NCBI RefSeq assembly: GCF_037482405.1 | Contig: NZ_JBBHZZ010000001.1 | Span: 248,001 to 312,000 of the forward strand | DNA: 64,000 nucleotides | Direction: 5' to 3' | Source: Pseudokineococcus marinus | GTDB taxonomy: Bacteria; Actinomycetota; Actinomycetes; Actinomycetales; Quadrisphaeraceae | Shown here: positions 17,230 through 25,399 of the stretch, piece by piece | How positions within the stretch are numbered: position 1 is the stretch's first letter | Layout: each line of letters starts with the position of its first letter | The notes under the pieces: model-generated | The model's database searches: none | Seen by the model: the letters and a program-made list of their open reading frames with translations, nothing else | What the model was told of the DNA's origin: nothing | Made by a program: the position numbers and the translations under genes

Positions 17230-19503
17230 TCAGAGCCGCAGGCGCACCTCGCGGGCCCCCTCCGGCGTGCGGACGAGCGTCGCCGCGTCCCCCGCCACCT
17301 GCACGCCCCACCCGCCGCGGCCGGAGTCCGCCTCGACTACGACCTCGTCGCCGTTCCGCGCGATCGTGAAGGTCGTGCCCGGCCCGTCCTCCCGGGGGAC
17401 GACGACGGTCGAGCGGTGCCCGTCGGGCAGCGCGTAGAGGCGCAGGACGACGCCCTCGTCCCACGCGTAGTCGGGCCGGTCGTCGCGCGCACCGACGGGC
17501 AGGACCGTGCCCGGGCGCACGAGCAGCGGCAGCGAGGTGGCGGCGTGCTGCTCGCGCACCCACCGCGGCCCGGTGACGACCTCGCCCGAGAGCAGGGAGG
17601 TCCACTCCCCCTCGGGCACGTAGCAGGAGACGACGCCGTCGCCCGACATGACGGGGGCGACGAGCAGCGCGCCGCCGAGCATGTACTGCCGGTCGAGGAA
17701 GGCCGCCGTCGGGTCCTCGGGGTGCTCGAGCACCATCGCCCGCGCCATCGGCAGACCGGCGTCGCTGACCTCGCGGGCGACGCCCGCCAGGTAGGGCATG
17801 AGCGCCATCTTGAGCCGCGCGAAGGTGCGGGTGACCTCCACGGCCTCCTCGTCGAAGGCCCACGGCACGCGCACCGAGCTCGAGCCGTGGAGCCGGCTGT
17901 GCGAGGACAGCAGGCCGAAGGCCACCCAGCGCTTGAAGACCTCCGGGTCGGGGGTGCCCTCGAAGCCGCCGATGTCGTGGCTCCAGTAGCCGAAGCCGGA
18001 CAGCCCGAGGGACAGCCCGCCGCGCAGGGTCTCGGCCATGGCCTCGAAGGTCGAGAAGCAGTCGCCGCCCCAGTGCACGGGCATCTGCTGGCCGCCGGCC
18101 GTGGCCGCGCGGGCGAAGACGACGGCGCCGCCCTCGCCGTGGTGCTCGCGCAGGACGTCGAAGACCATCTCGTTGTAGGCCTGCGCGTAGTAGTTGTGCA
18201 TGCGCTGGGGGTCGGACCCGTCGTGCCAGACGACGTCGGTGGGGATGCGCTCGCCGAAGTCGGTCTTGAAGGAGTCGACGCCCATCGCCAGCAGGCGCCG
18301 CAGGTGGCCCTGGTACCACTCCCGCGCCGCCGGGCTCGTGACGTCGACGACGCCCATGCCCGCCTGCCACATGTCCCACTGCCACACCCCGCCGTCGGGG
18401 CGCCGCACGAGGTGGCCTGCCTCGGCCGCCTCGGCGAAGAGCGGCGACGCCTGGGCGATGTAGGGGTTGATCCACACGCAGGTGCGCAGCCCCTTCTCGT
18501 GCAGGCGCTCCAGCATCCCCGCCGGGTCGGGGAAGACCGCCGGGTCCCACTCGAAGTCGCACCAGCGGAACTCGCGCATCCAGAAGCAGTCGAAGTGCAC
18601 GACGGACAGGGGGACGCCGCGCTCGAGCATCCCGTCGACGGACGCCGTGACGGTCGCCTCGTCGTAGTCCGTCGTGAAGGACGTCGAGAGCCACAGGCCG
18701 TAGGACCACGAGGGCACCTGCGGCGCCCGGCCCGTGAGGGCGGTGTAGCGGGCGAGCACGTCCTTCGGCGTCGGGCCGTCGACGACGTAGTACTGGAGCA
18801 CCTGGCCGGGCACGGACACCTGCGCCCGCGAGACGACCTCGGAGGCGATCTCGAAGGAGACGTGCTCGGGGTGGTCGACGAAGACGCCGTAGCCCCGGTC
18901 CGACAGGTAGAACGGCACGTTCTTGTAGGCCTGCTCGCTGGAGGTGCCGCCGTCGGCGTTCCAGACGTCGACCACCTGCCCGTTGCGCACGAAGGGCGTG
19001 AAGCGCTCCCCGAGGCCGTAGACGTGCTCGTCGACGGCGAGCGACAGCTGCTCGTGGACGAACTCGCCGCCGTCGTCGGTCGTCACCGCACCCACGGCCT
19101 TCGCGCGGCTCGCGGTGAGGAGCCGCCCGCCGGAGCGGAACTCGGCCTCCCAGGCGTCGCCGAGGGGCACGCGCACCGACAGGTCGCCCGAGGTGAGGAC
19201 GCCCGCCACGTCGTCGACGACGACGTCGGGGACGTGGCCGGGCTTCGCCGCCAGGGCGAAGGACGGGCCGACCGACCGGCGGCCGGCGTGGTGCTCGACC
19301 CGGACGCCGATGACGCCAGGTGCCGGAGAGCTGTACGTCACGGTGAGGGCCGGCCGGTTGAGGGTGTCGCCGCGACCGCGGACGACGGCGGTGGGCGCGA
19401 GGACGGTCATGCGCCCGTCCCCCGCCGTGATCGAGCGGACCTGCCGGGCCCGGAGCACGTGCGCGCCCGGTCGGTCCTGCCAGTAGCCGTCGGTGAACTT
19501 CAC
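17230..19503 (-). CDS. yicI: Alpha-xylosidase, GH31 (YicI-like)
   Basis: A 757-residue GH31 glycosidase that removes alpha-1,6-xylose, as on isoprimeverose and xyloglucan oligosaccharides. The catalytic nucleophile lies in SFKTDFGERIPTDV (about residue 410) and the acid/base in PVHWGGDCFSTFEAM (about 475); both stretches match E. coli YicI closely, as does GLLSSHSRLHGS. The start is GTG 19503, where the typical N-terminus KFTDGYW begins with GACGAGG upstream; an ATG at 19521 would add six residues. Operator O2 lies 23 bp upstream. The divergent neighbour is an ABC importer, which probably supplies its substrate. No signal peptide, so it acts in the cytoplasm. Confidence 0.93.
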   Translation of the reverse strand: MKFTDGYWQDRPGAHVLRARQVRSITAGDGRMTVLAPTAVVRGRGDTLNRPALTVTYSSPAPGVIGVRVEHHAGRRSVGPSFALAAKPGHVPDVVVDDVAGVLTSGDLSVRVPLGDAWEAEFRSGGRLLTASRAKAVGAVTTDDGGEFVHEQLSLAVDEHVYGLGERFTPFVRNGQVVDVWNADGGTSSEQAYKNVPFYLSDRGYGVFVDHPEHVSFEIASEVVSRAQVSVPGQVLQYYVVDGPTPKDVLARYTALTGRAPQVPSWSYGLWLSTSFTTDYDEATVTASVDGMLERGVPLSVVHFDCFWMREFRWCDFEWDPAVFPDPAGMLERLHEKGLRTCVWINPYIAQASPLFAEAAEAGHLVRRPDGGVWQWDMWQAGMGVVDVTSPAAREWYQGHLRRLLAMGVDSFKTDFGERIPTDVVWHDGSDPQRMHNYYAQAYNEMVFDVLREHHGEGGAVVFARAATAGGQQMPVHWGGDCFSTFEAMAETLRGGLSLGLSGFGYWSHDIGGFEGTPDPEVFKRWVAFGLLSSHSRLHGSSSVRVPWAFDEEAVEVTRTFARLKMALMPYLAGVAREVSDAGLPMARAMVLEHPEDPTAAFLDRQYMLGGALLVAPVMSGDGVVSCYVPEGEWTSLLSGEVVTGPRWVREQHAATSLPLLVRPGTVLPVGARDDRPDYAWDEGVVLRLYALPDGHRSTVVVPREDGPGTTFTIARNGDEVVVEADSGRGGWGVQVAGDAATLVRTPEGAREVRLRL

Positions 19504-19525
19504 GCCGCGCCTCGTCCCCATCGCC

Positions 19526-19588
19526 GTCGATGCGCATCAACCAGCGCATGCACCGCGGACCGTAGACGGCGGCGGACGGCGAGGACAA
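19526..19588 (-). promoter_or_regulatory. Alpha-xylosidase promoter with operator O2
   Basis: On the minus strand TTGTCC (19588-19583), 18 bp, TACGGT (19564-19559), then the operator at 19541-19526. Read on the plus strand the operator is GTCGATGCGCATCAAC, which matches the O1 palindrome at 12 of 16 positions. Confidence 0.75.
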
Positions 19589-19627
19589 CACCGCCCGCGC
19601 CCGACCGGAGAGCACCCGGCAGGGGCC

Positions 19628-19678
19628 TTGTCGACGACGACGGCGACGCGCTAGCGTCCGCCGTCGATTCGCATCGAC
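19628..19678 (+). promoter_or_regulatory. Promoter of the first ABC importer with operator O3
   Basis: TTGTCG at 19628-19633, 18 bp, TAGCGT at 19652-19657, then 5 bp to GTCGATTCGCATCGAC (19663-19678). The layout is identical to that of the regulator's own promoter. O2 and O3 centres are 137 bp apart, about 13 helical turns, which would allow looping. Confidence 0.8.
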
Positions 19679-19750
19679 ACGGCCGTCGACGTCCGCACCC
19701 GAGGTGCGCGGCGCCCGCGGACCGCGCCGCAGACCTCGAAGGAGAGATCC

Positions 19751-21049
19751 ATGCGCCCCCGCACCCGCCGCGCCACCGTCGCCGCCACCGCCGCCCTCGT
19801 CCTCGGCGCGGGGTTCACCGCCTGCGGCTCCTCGGGCCCCTCCGCCGACGACCCCGTCGAGCTCTCCTACTGGAGCTGGGCGCCGAACGTGGAGCAGGTC
19901 GTCGAGACCTGGAACGCCGAGCACCCCGAGATCCAGGTGACCGTCACGGACGCCGGCGGCAACACCGACACGGCGACGAAGCTCGTCACGCAGACGCGGG
20001 CCGGCAACGCGCCGGACATGGCGCAGGTCGAGTACCCGACGCTCCCGTCGCTCGTCGTCGGCGAGGTCGCGGCCGACATCACCGAGCACGTCGACGACGC
20101 GACGCGCGACGCCTTCACGGACAGCACGTGGGCCCTCACGACCTTCAACGACGCCGTCTACGGCATCCCCCAGGACGTCGGGCCGATGATGATGCTCTAC
20201 CGCGCCGACCGCTTCGAGGAGCTGGGCGTCGAGGTGCCCACGACGTGGGAGGAGTACGCCGCGGCGGCCGCGCAGGTGCGCGCCGCCGACCCGACGTCGT
20301 ACATCGGCACCTTCTCCGTCGACCAGACCGGCTTCTTCGCCGGGATGGCGCAGCAGGCCGGCGCGCAGTGGTGGAGCGTCGACGGCGACGCCTGGTCGGT
20401 CGGCATCGACGACGAGGCCTCCCTCGCCGTGGCCGACTACTGGCAGGGGCTCGTGGACGAGGACGCGGTGCTGCAGGCGCCCATCCTCACGCCCGAGTGG
20501 AACGCCCAGGTCGCCGACGGCGAGATCCTCACCTGGCCCTCGGCGGTCTGGTCGCCCGGCGTCATCGAGGACGTCGCCCCCGAGACCGCCGGCGAGTGGG
20601 CCATGGCGCCGCTGCCGCAGTGGACCGAGGGCGACTCCGCCGTCGGCCTGCAGGGCGGCTCGTCGAGCATCGTCACGACGTCGTCGGACCACCCCGAGGA
20701 GGCGGCGCAGTTCCTCGCGTGGCTCAACGGCTCGGACGAGGGGGCGACGGCCCTGCTGACGACGGTCAACAACTACCCCGCCGCCACCGCCGGCCAGGAG
20801 GCGGCGACGAGCAACGAGCCCCCGGCCCTGGTGGCGGGCCAGGAGGACTTCTACGACCTGGCGGCCGAGGTCGCGGCGGACACGATCCCCGTCACCTGGG
20901 GCCCCAACTACAACGTGACGAACGCCGCCTTCGCCGACGCCCTCGGCGCGGCTGTCCAGGGCGGCGGGTCCTACCGCGAGGCCCTCGAGCAGGTGCAGGC
21001 GACGACCGTCGCCGACATGGAGGAGACCGGCTACACGGTCACCCGCTGA
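19751..21049 (+). CDS. ABC sugar-binding lipoprotein (importer 1)
   Basis: A 432-residue extracellular solute-binding protein of family 1, delivering an oligosaccharide to the permeases encoded downstream. It has a lipoprotein signal peptide with lipobox GFTAC (Cys about residue 25). The mature protein begins with the family-typical LSYWSWAPNVEQVVETWNAE and carries AGNAPDMAQVEYPTLPSL and GIPQDVGPMMMLYRADRFEE. The ATG at 19751 has GAAGGAGAG upstream. It is first in an operon with two permeases and a GH42 enzyme, controlled by operator O3. A 14-bp hairpin follows it, probably giving more binding protein than permease. Substrate is inferred from the neighbours as a xylose- or galactose-containing oligosaccharide. 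Confidence 0.9.
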   Translation: MRPRTRRATVAATAALVLGAGFTACGSSGPSADDPVELSYWSWAPNVEQVVETWNAEHPEIQVTVTDAGGNTDTATKLVTQTRAGNAPDMAQVEYPTLPSLVVGEVAADITEHVDDATRDAFTDSTWALTTFNDAVYGIPQDVGPMMMLYRADRFEELGVEVPTTWEEYAAAAAQVRAADPTSYIGTFSVDQTGFFAGMAQQAGAQWWSVDGDAWSVGIDDEASLAVADYWQGLVDEDAVLQAPILTPEWNAQVADGEILTWPSAVWSPGVIEDVAPETAGEWAMAPLPQWTEGDSAVGLQGGSSSIVTTSSDHPEEAAQFLAWLNGSDEGATALLTTVNNYPAATAGQEAATSNEPPALVAGQEDFYDLAAEVAADTIPVTWGPNYNVTNAAFADALGAAVQGGGSYREALEQVQATTVADMEETGYTVTR

Positions 21050-21112
21050 CGCCCGGCGGGCGCACCCCCGCGCCGCCCAGCACCTCGACCGCCAGCACCG
21101 CACCACCCAGCT

Positions 21113-21151
21113 CCCGCCGTCGCGGCTCGGCCGACCGGCCGCGACGGCGGG
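21113..21151 (+). terminator. Intra-operon hairpin between binding protein and permeases
   Basis: A perfect 14-bp stem: CCCGCCGTCGCGGC (21113-21126) with its complement (21138-21151) and an 11-nt loop. It lies 20 bp before the first permease start. Hairpins here usually act as partial terminators or block 3' decay, as between malE and malF. Confidence 0.7.
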
Positions 21152-21171
21152 CCCCACGACCCGGAGGACCC

Positions 21172-22167
21172 ATGAGCGACGCCGCTCCCTCGCCGCCCTC
21201 GGCCGTCCTCGGCGAGCACGGCACCGGCGGCCCCCTGCGGGCCCGCACCGCCCCGTCGTCCCGCCGCCCGAGCGGCGGGCACGGCCGCCGCGGAGGGGGC
21301 GGGCGCAGCCTCGCGGGCTACGGGTTCGTCGCGCCGGCGGTCGTCTTCTTCGTCGCCTTCTTCGTGCTGCCGGTGCTCTACGCGATCTACCTCAGCCTGC
21401 GCGGCGCCCGGCTGACCGGTGGCGGGGCGCTCGGGATCCGGCGCGAGACGTGGGTCGGCCTCGCCAACTACCGCGACGCGCTCACGGACCCGCAGCTGCT
21501 CGCGAGCCTCGGGCGGATGCTCGCGATCGGCGTCATCGCCGTGCCGGTGACGCTCGGCGCGGCCCTGCTCTTCGCGCTGCTCCTCGACGTGCCGCGCGTG
21601 CGCGCCGTCCGCTTCTCCCGGACGGCGATCTTCCTGCCCTACGCCGTCCCCGGCGTGGTCGCCAGCCTCCTGTGGGGCTTCCTCTACCTGCCGCGCACGA
21701 GCCCCTTCGGCTTCACCGGCATCGGCTTCCTCGACGAGCCGGCGCTCTTCGGGTCGGTGGCCAACATCGCCGTGTGGAGCGGGGTCGGCTTCAACATGAT
21801 CGTCCTCTTCACCGCCCTGCAGTCGGTGCCCCGCGAGGTCTACGAGGCCGCGCGCATCGACGGGTGCGGCGAGTGGCAGATCGCCCTGCGGATCAAGATC
21901 CCGCTCGTCGTGCCCGCGCTCGCGCTCACGGGCCTGTTCTCCCTCATCGGCGCGCTGCAGATCTACGGCGAGCCCCAGACGCTGCGACCGCTGACGAGCA
22001 GCATCTCCAGCACCTGGGTGCCGCTGATGAAGGTCTACCGCGACGCCTTCACCACGGACGACATCGGCGGGGCCGCGGCGACGTCGGTCGTCCTCGCCCT
22101 CGGCAGCCTGCTGCTCTCGCTGCTCGTCCTCAAGGCCGCCCAGCGGCGCACGAGGAGCTCCTCATGA
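21172..22167 (+). CDS. ABC sugar permease, MalF-like (importer 1)
   Basis: A 331-residue inner-membrane permease with six predicted helices, the first starting near residue 48 after a 45-residue polar Gly/Arg-rich N-terminus. The EAA coupling loop that contacts the ATPase is present as EVYEAARIDGCGEWQIALRI. The ATG at 21172 has CGGAGGAC upstream. Its stop overlaps the next permease start (ATGA, 4 bp). No ATPase gene is present here, so a shared MsiK-type ATPase encoded elsewhere is expected, as in streptomycetes. Confidence 0.92.
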   Translation: MSDAAPSPPSAVLGEHGTGGPLRARTAPSSRRPSGGHGRRGGGGRSLAGYGFVAPAVVFFVAFFVLPVLYAIYLSLRGARLTGGGALGIRRETWVGLANYRDALTDPQLLASLGRMLAIGVIAVPVTLGAALLFALLLDVPRVRAVRFSRTAIFLPYAVPGVVASLLWGFLYLPRTSPFGFTGIGFLDEPALFGSVANIAVWSGVGFNMIVLFTALQSVPREVYEAARIDGCGEWQIALRIKIPLVVPALALTGLFSLIGALQIYGEPQTLRPLTSSISSTWVPLMKVYRDAFTTDDIGGAAATSVVLALGSLLLSLLVLKAAQRRTRSSS

Positions 22168-23060
22168 CGACCCTGCAGAGCGCGCCCCGCGCGACGACCA
22201 CCGGACCGTCCCCGGCGCGCGGCCGCGGGCGTCGCTCGACCCGCTGGCTGCCCACGGTCGTCCTCCTCCTCGGCGCGGCGTACTGCCTCGTGCCCGTGCT
22301 GTGGGTGCTGACGGCGGCGACCAAGTCCCCCGGCGAGCTCTTCACCACGGTGCCGTTCCGCCCGGGCACCGGCTTCCTCGACAACCTCCGCGGCCTCTTC
22401 TCCTACGGCGGCGGGGAGTTCGGCCGCTGGGCGCTCAACAGCGCGCTGTACGCCGGGGCGGGCTCGCTGCTCTCGACGGCCATGTCGGCGGCGGCGGGCT
22501 ACGGCCTCGCCAAGTTCGCCTTCCGCGGCCGCCGCGTCCTGCTCGTCGCCCTCTTCGGCGGCGTCCTCATGCCCGGCATCACCCTGGCCGTGCCGCAGTA
22601 CCTGCTCCTGTCGGCGGTGGGTCTGGCCGGGACGTACTGGTCGGTGCTCCTGCCGCTCCTGGTCAACCCCTTCGGCATCTACCTGTGCTGGGTCTTCGCC
22701 AGCTCCTCGGTGCCCGACGAGACGCTGGAGGCGGCGCGGCTGGACGGCGCCGGCGAGCTGCGGACCTTCTGGGCGATCTCGGTGCCGATGATGCTGCCCG
22801 GGCTGGTGACCGTGCTGCTGCTGCAGTTCATCGGCATCTGGAACAACTTCCTCCTGCCCTTCATCATGCTCTCCGACCAGGGCCGCTACCCGCTCACGCT
22901 CGGGCTCTACACCCTGCTCGCGCGCGGCTCGGGCGAGAGCGCGCTGTACAGCCTCGCCGTCACCGGCGCCGCCGTCTCGGTCGTCCCCCTCGTCGCGCTC
23001 ATGCTCGTGCTGCAGCGCTTCTGGCGCGTGGACCTGCTCAGCGGCGGCGTCAAGGGCTGA
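22164..23060 (+). CDS. ABC sugar permease, MalG-like (importer 1)
   Basis: A 298-residue inner-membrane permease that pairs with the preceding gene product. Six hydrophobic segments are seen, and the EAA loop is present as ETLEAARLDGAGELRTFWAI. The ATG at 22164 overlaps the upstream stop by 4 bp with GAGGAG just upstream, so translation is coupled. About 100 bp of GC-rich, low-complexity sequence separates it from the GH42 gene, which appears to belong to the same operon. Confidence 0.92.
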   Translation: MTTLQSAPRATTTGPSPARGRGRRSTRWLPTVVLLLGAAYCLVPVLWVLTAATKSPGELFTTVPFRPGTGFLDNLRGLFSYGGGEFGRWALNSALYAGAGSLLSTAMSAAAGYGLAKFAFRGRRVLLVALFGGVLMPGITLAVPQYLLLSAVGLAGTYWSVLLPLLVNPFGIYLCWVFASSSVPDETLEAARLDGAGELRTFWAISVPMMLPGLVTVLLLQFIGIWNNFLLPFIMLSDQGRYPLTLGLYTLLARGSGESALYSLAVTGAAVSVVPLVALMLVLQRFWRVDLLSGGVKG

Positions 23061-23162
23061 GCCGCACCCTCTCCGCCGCCCGTCCGCCCACCCGACGACG
23101 CCCGCCCGCACCGTCGCCGCCCGCCTGCCCGCCCGACGCCGCCCGCCCCGCCGGAGGACCCC

Positions 23163-25202
23163 GTGCCCGACCTGACGACGCCCACCCGCCGGACGCGGCC
23201 GTGGCCCACCGAGGGCCTGTCCTACGGCGGGGACTACTCGCCCGAGCAGTGGCCGCGCGAGGTCTGGCAGGAGGACGTGCGCCTCATGGGCGAGGCGGGG
23301 GTCAACCTCGTCACCCTCGGCGTCTTCGCCTGGAGCCGGCTGGAGCCCGAGCCCGGGCGCTTCGACTTCGCCTGGCTCGACGAGGTCATGGACCTCCTGC
23401 ACGCCTCCGGCGTCCGCGTCGACATGGCGACGCCCACCGCGGCCCCGCCGCTGTGGCTGCACCGCGCCCACCCCGAGGTGCTGCCCGTCGACGCCGACGG
23501 GCGGCGCTGGAGCCAGGGCGGACGGCTCGGGTGGTGCCCCAGTTCCCCGGTCTTCCGCGAGCACGCCCTGCGCGTCGTCGACGCCCTCGCCGAGCACGTC
23601 GCCGGGCACCCCGCGCTCGCCCTGTGGCACGTGTCCAACGAGCTCGGCGGCGGGAACGCGCGCTGCTGGTGCGACGTCTCGGCCGCCGCCTACCAGCGCT
23701 GGCTCGCCGAGCGGCACGGCACCCCCGAGGCGCTCGACGCGGCCTGGGGCACCGCCTTCTGGGGTCACACGGCCACGTCGTTCGACCAGGTGCTGCCCCC
23801 GCGGTCCGCGGGCGCCGACCTCAACCCCGCGGCGGTCCTCGACTTCCGCCGCTTCTCCTCCGACGCGCTGCTCGAGCACTACCTCGCCGAGCGGGAGGTG
23901 CTCGAGCGCCGGACGCCGGGCGTCCCCGTCACGACGAACCTCATGGTCCACGCGGGCGGCGCCGTGGCCGACTACGCCACCTGGGCGCCGCACGTCGACG
24001 TCGTCGCGGACGACCACTACGTCGTCGCCGACGACCCGCGCGGGTGGCAGGAGCTGTCCTGCAGCGCCGACCGCGTGCGCGGCCTCGCCGAGGGGCGGCC
24101 GTGGCTGCTCATGGAGCACTCGACGAGCACCGTGGTCTACCAGGCGCACAACCGCGCGAAGGCCCCCGGCGAGATGCTGCGCAACAGCCTCGCGCACGTC
24201 GCCCGCGGCGCGGACGGCGCGCTCTTCTTCCAGTGGCGGGCCTCCACCGCGGGGGCGGAGCAGTGGCACTCGGCGATGGTGCCGCACGCCGGCCCGGACT
24301 CCGACCGCTTCCGCGAGGTCGTCGAGCTCGGGCGGTGCCTGCGGGCCCTGGCCGAGGTCCAGGGGTCGGTCGTCGACCGCCCGCAGGTGGCGCTCCTCGT
24401 CGACGTCCCCTCGGCGTGGGCGCTCGAGGGCTTCCCGCTGACGTCGCAGGTCGACCCCGAGGAGCGGCCCCTGGCCCTGCACCGCGCGCTGTCCGACCTC
24501 GGGGTCGTCGTCGACGTCGTCCCGCCCGCGGCGGACCTGCGGGACTACCGCGCCGTGGTCGTGCCCGCGCTGCACCTCGTCGACGACGCGGCGGCGGAGG
24601 CGGTCGCCGACGTGGCCCGCCGGGGCGGCCACGTCCTCGTGACGCACCTGTCGGGGATCGTCGACGAGACCGCCCGCGTGCGCGCCGGCGGCTACCCCGG
24701 CGCCTTCCGCGACCTCCTCGGCGTCCGGTCCGAGGAGCTCCACCCGCTCCAGCCGGGCGAGCGCGTCGGGCTCAGCGACGGCGGCTCGGCCACGGCCTGG
24801 ACCGAGCTCGTCCGGGCGGTGGACGCCGAGGTGCTCGTGGCGACGGCGACGGGCGCCCTCGCGGGCGCGCCGGCCCTCACCCGGCGCACGCTGCCGGGGG
24901 GCGGGACGGCCTGGTACGCGGCGACGCGCCCCGACGCCGCCACCGAGCGGGCCCACCTCGGCGCCTTCCTCGCGGCCGCCGGCGTCGCCCCCCTCCTGCC
25001 CGACCTGCCGGACGAGGTCGAGGCGGTCCGTCGGCGGGGTGCCGGCGGCAGCTGGCTCTTCCTGCTCAACCACGGCGACGTCGACCACCGCGTCGAGGGC
25101 GCCCGCGGCACCGACCTGCTGACCGGCCGCCACCACGACGCCGCCGTCGTCCCCGCGGGCGCCGTCGTCGTCCTGCGCGAGGAGGCCGGCCCCGCCGCCT
25201 GA
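23163..25202 (+). CDS. Beta-galactosidase, GH42
   Basis: A 679-residue cytoplasmic glycosidase with an N-terminal TIM barrel, a trimerisation domain near residues 390-600 and a C-terminal beta domain. The start region GLSYGGDYSPEQWPREVWQE is typical. The acid/base Glu lies in LWHVSNELGGGNARCWCD (about residue 160) beside the Cys zinc site, and the nucleophile Glu in PWLLMEHSTS (about residue 318). Most family members have NEYG or NEYS at the acid/base site; Leu replaces Tyr here. The GTG at 23163 has CCGGAGGAC upstream. In this operon it could remove beta-galactose from imported oligosaccharides, for example galactosylated xyloglucan fragments (inference); some GH42 enzymes prefer arabinose-containing substrates. 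Confidence 0.9.
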   Translation: MPDLTTPTRRTRPWPTEGLSYGGDYSPEQWPREVWQEDVRLMGEAGVNLVTLGVFAWSRLEPEPGRFDFAWLDEVMDLLHASGVRVDMATPTAAPPLWLHRAHPEVLPVDADGRRWSQGGRLGWCPSSPVFREHALRVVDALAEHVAGHPALALWHVSNELGGGNARCWCDVSAAAYQRWLAERHGTPEALDAAWGTAFWGHTATSFDQVLPPRSAGADLNPAAVLDFRRFSSDALLEHYLAEREVLERRTPGVPVTTNLMVHAGGAVADYATWAPHVDVVADDHYVVADDPRGWQELSCSADRVRGLAEGRPWLLMEHSTSTVVYQAHNRAKAPGEMLRNSLAHVARGADGALFFQWRASTAGAEQWHSAMVPHAGPDSDRFREVVELGRCLRALAEVQGSVVDRPQVALLVDVPSAWALEGFPLTSQVDPEERPLALHRALSDLGVVVDVVPPAADLRDYRAVVVPALHLVDDAAAEAVADVARRGGHVLVTHLSGIVDETARVRAGGYPGAFRDLLGVRSEELHPLQPGERVGLSDGGSATAWTELVRAVDAEVLVATATGALAGAPALTRRTLPGGGTAWYAATRPDAATERAHLGAFLAAAGVAPLLPDLPDEVEAVRRRGAGGSWLFLLNHGDVDHRVEGARGTDLLTGRHHDAAVVPAGAVVVLREEAGPAA

Positions 25203-25242
25203 CCGCGGGCCCGGTCCGCGGTGGACCGGCGCGCCCCGGCGC

Positions 25243-25351
25243 TTGTCGCCGCGCCGGACCGGTTGCTAGCGTCGGCGCCGTCGATCCGTATCGACGGCTC
25301 TTGGCGCCCGCTCGTGGCGGTGCACCGCGGCCGACGTCGATGCGCATCACC
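25243..25351 (+). promoter_or_regulatory. Promoter of the second ABC importer with operators O4 and O5
   Basis: TTGTCG at 25243-25248, 18 bp, TAGCGT at 25267-25272, then 7 bp to O4 (GTCGATCCGTATCGAC, 25280-25295). A second, weaker site O5 (GTCGATGCGCATCACC) lies at 25336-25351, 56 bp centre to centre. Confidence 0.8.
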
Positions 25352-25399
25352 CGCCCGGCCGCACGGGCTCGGCGGACCCCGGCTCGACGAGGAGCGCAC

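Noticed and set aside
16745..22167. Very long open frames opposite or beside real genes (for example 1470 codons leftward from 21157 and 1583 codons rightward from 17416)
   Set aside because: They are Arg/Gly/Ala/Pro-rich, match no domain over most of their length and overlap well-supported genes. High GC removes stop codons from other frames.
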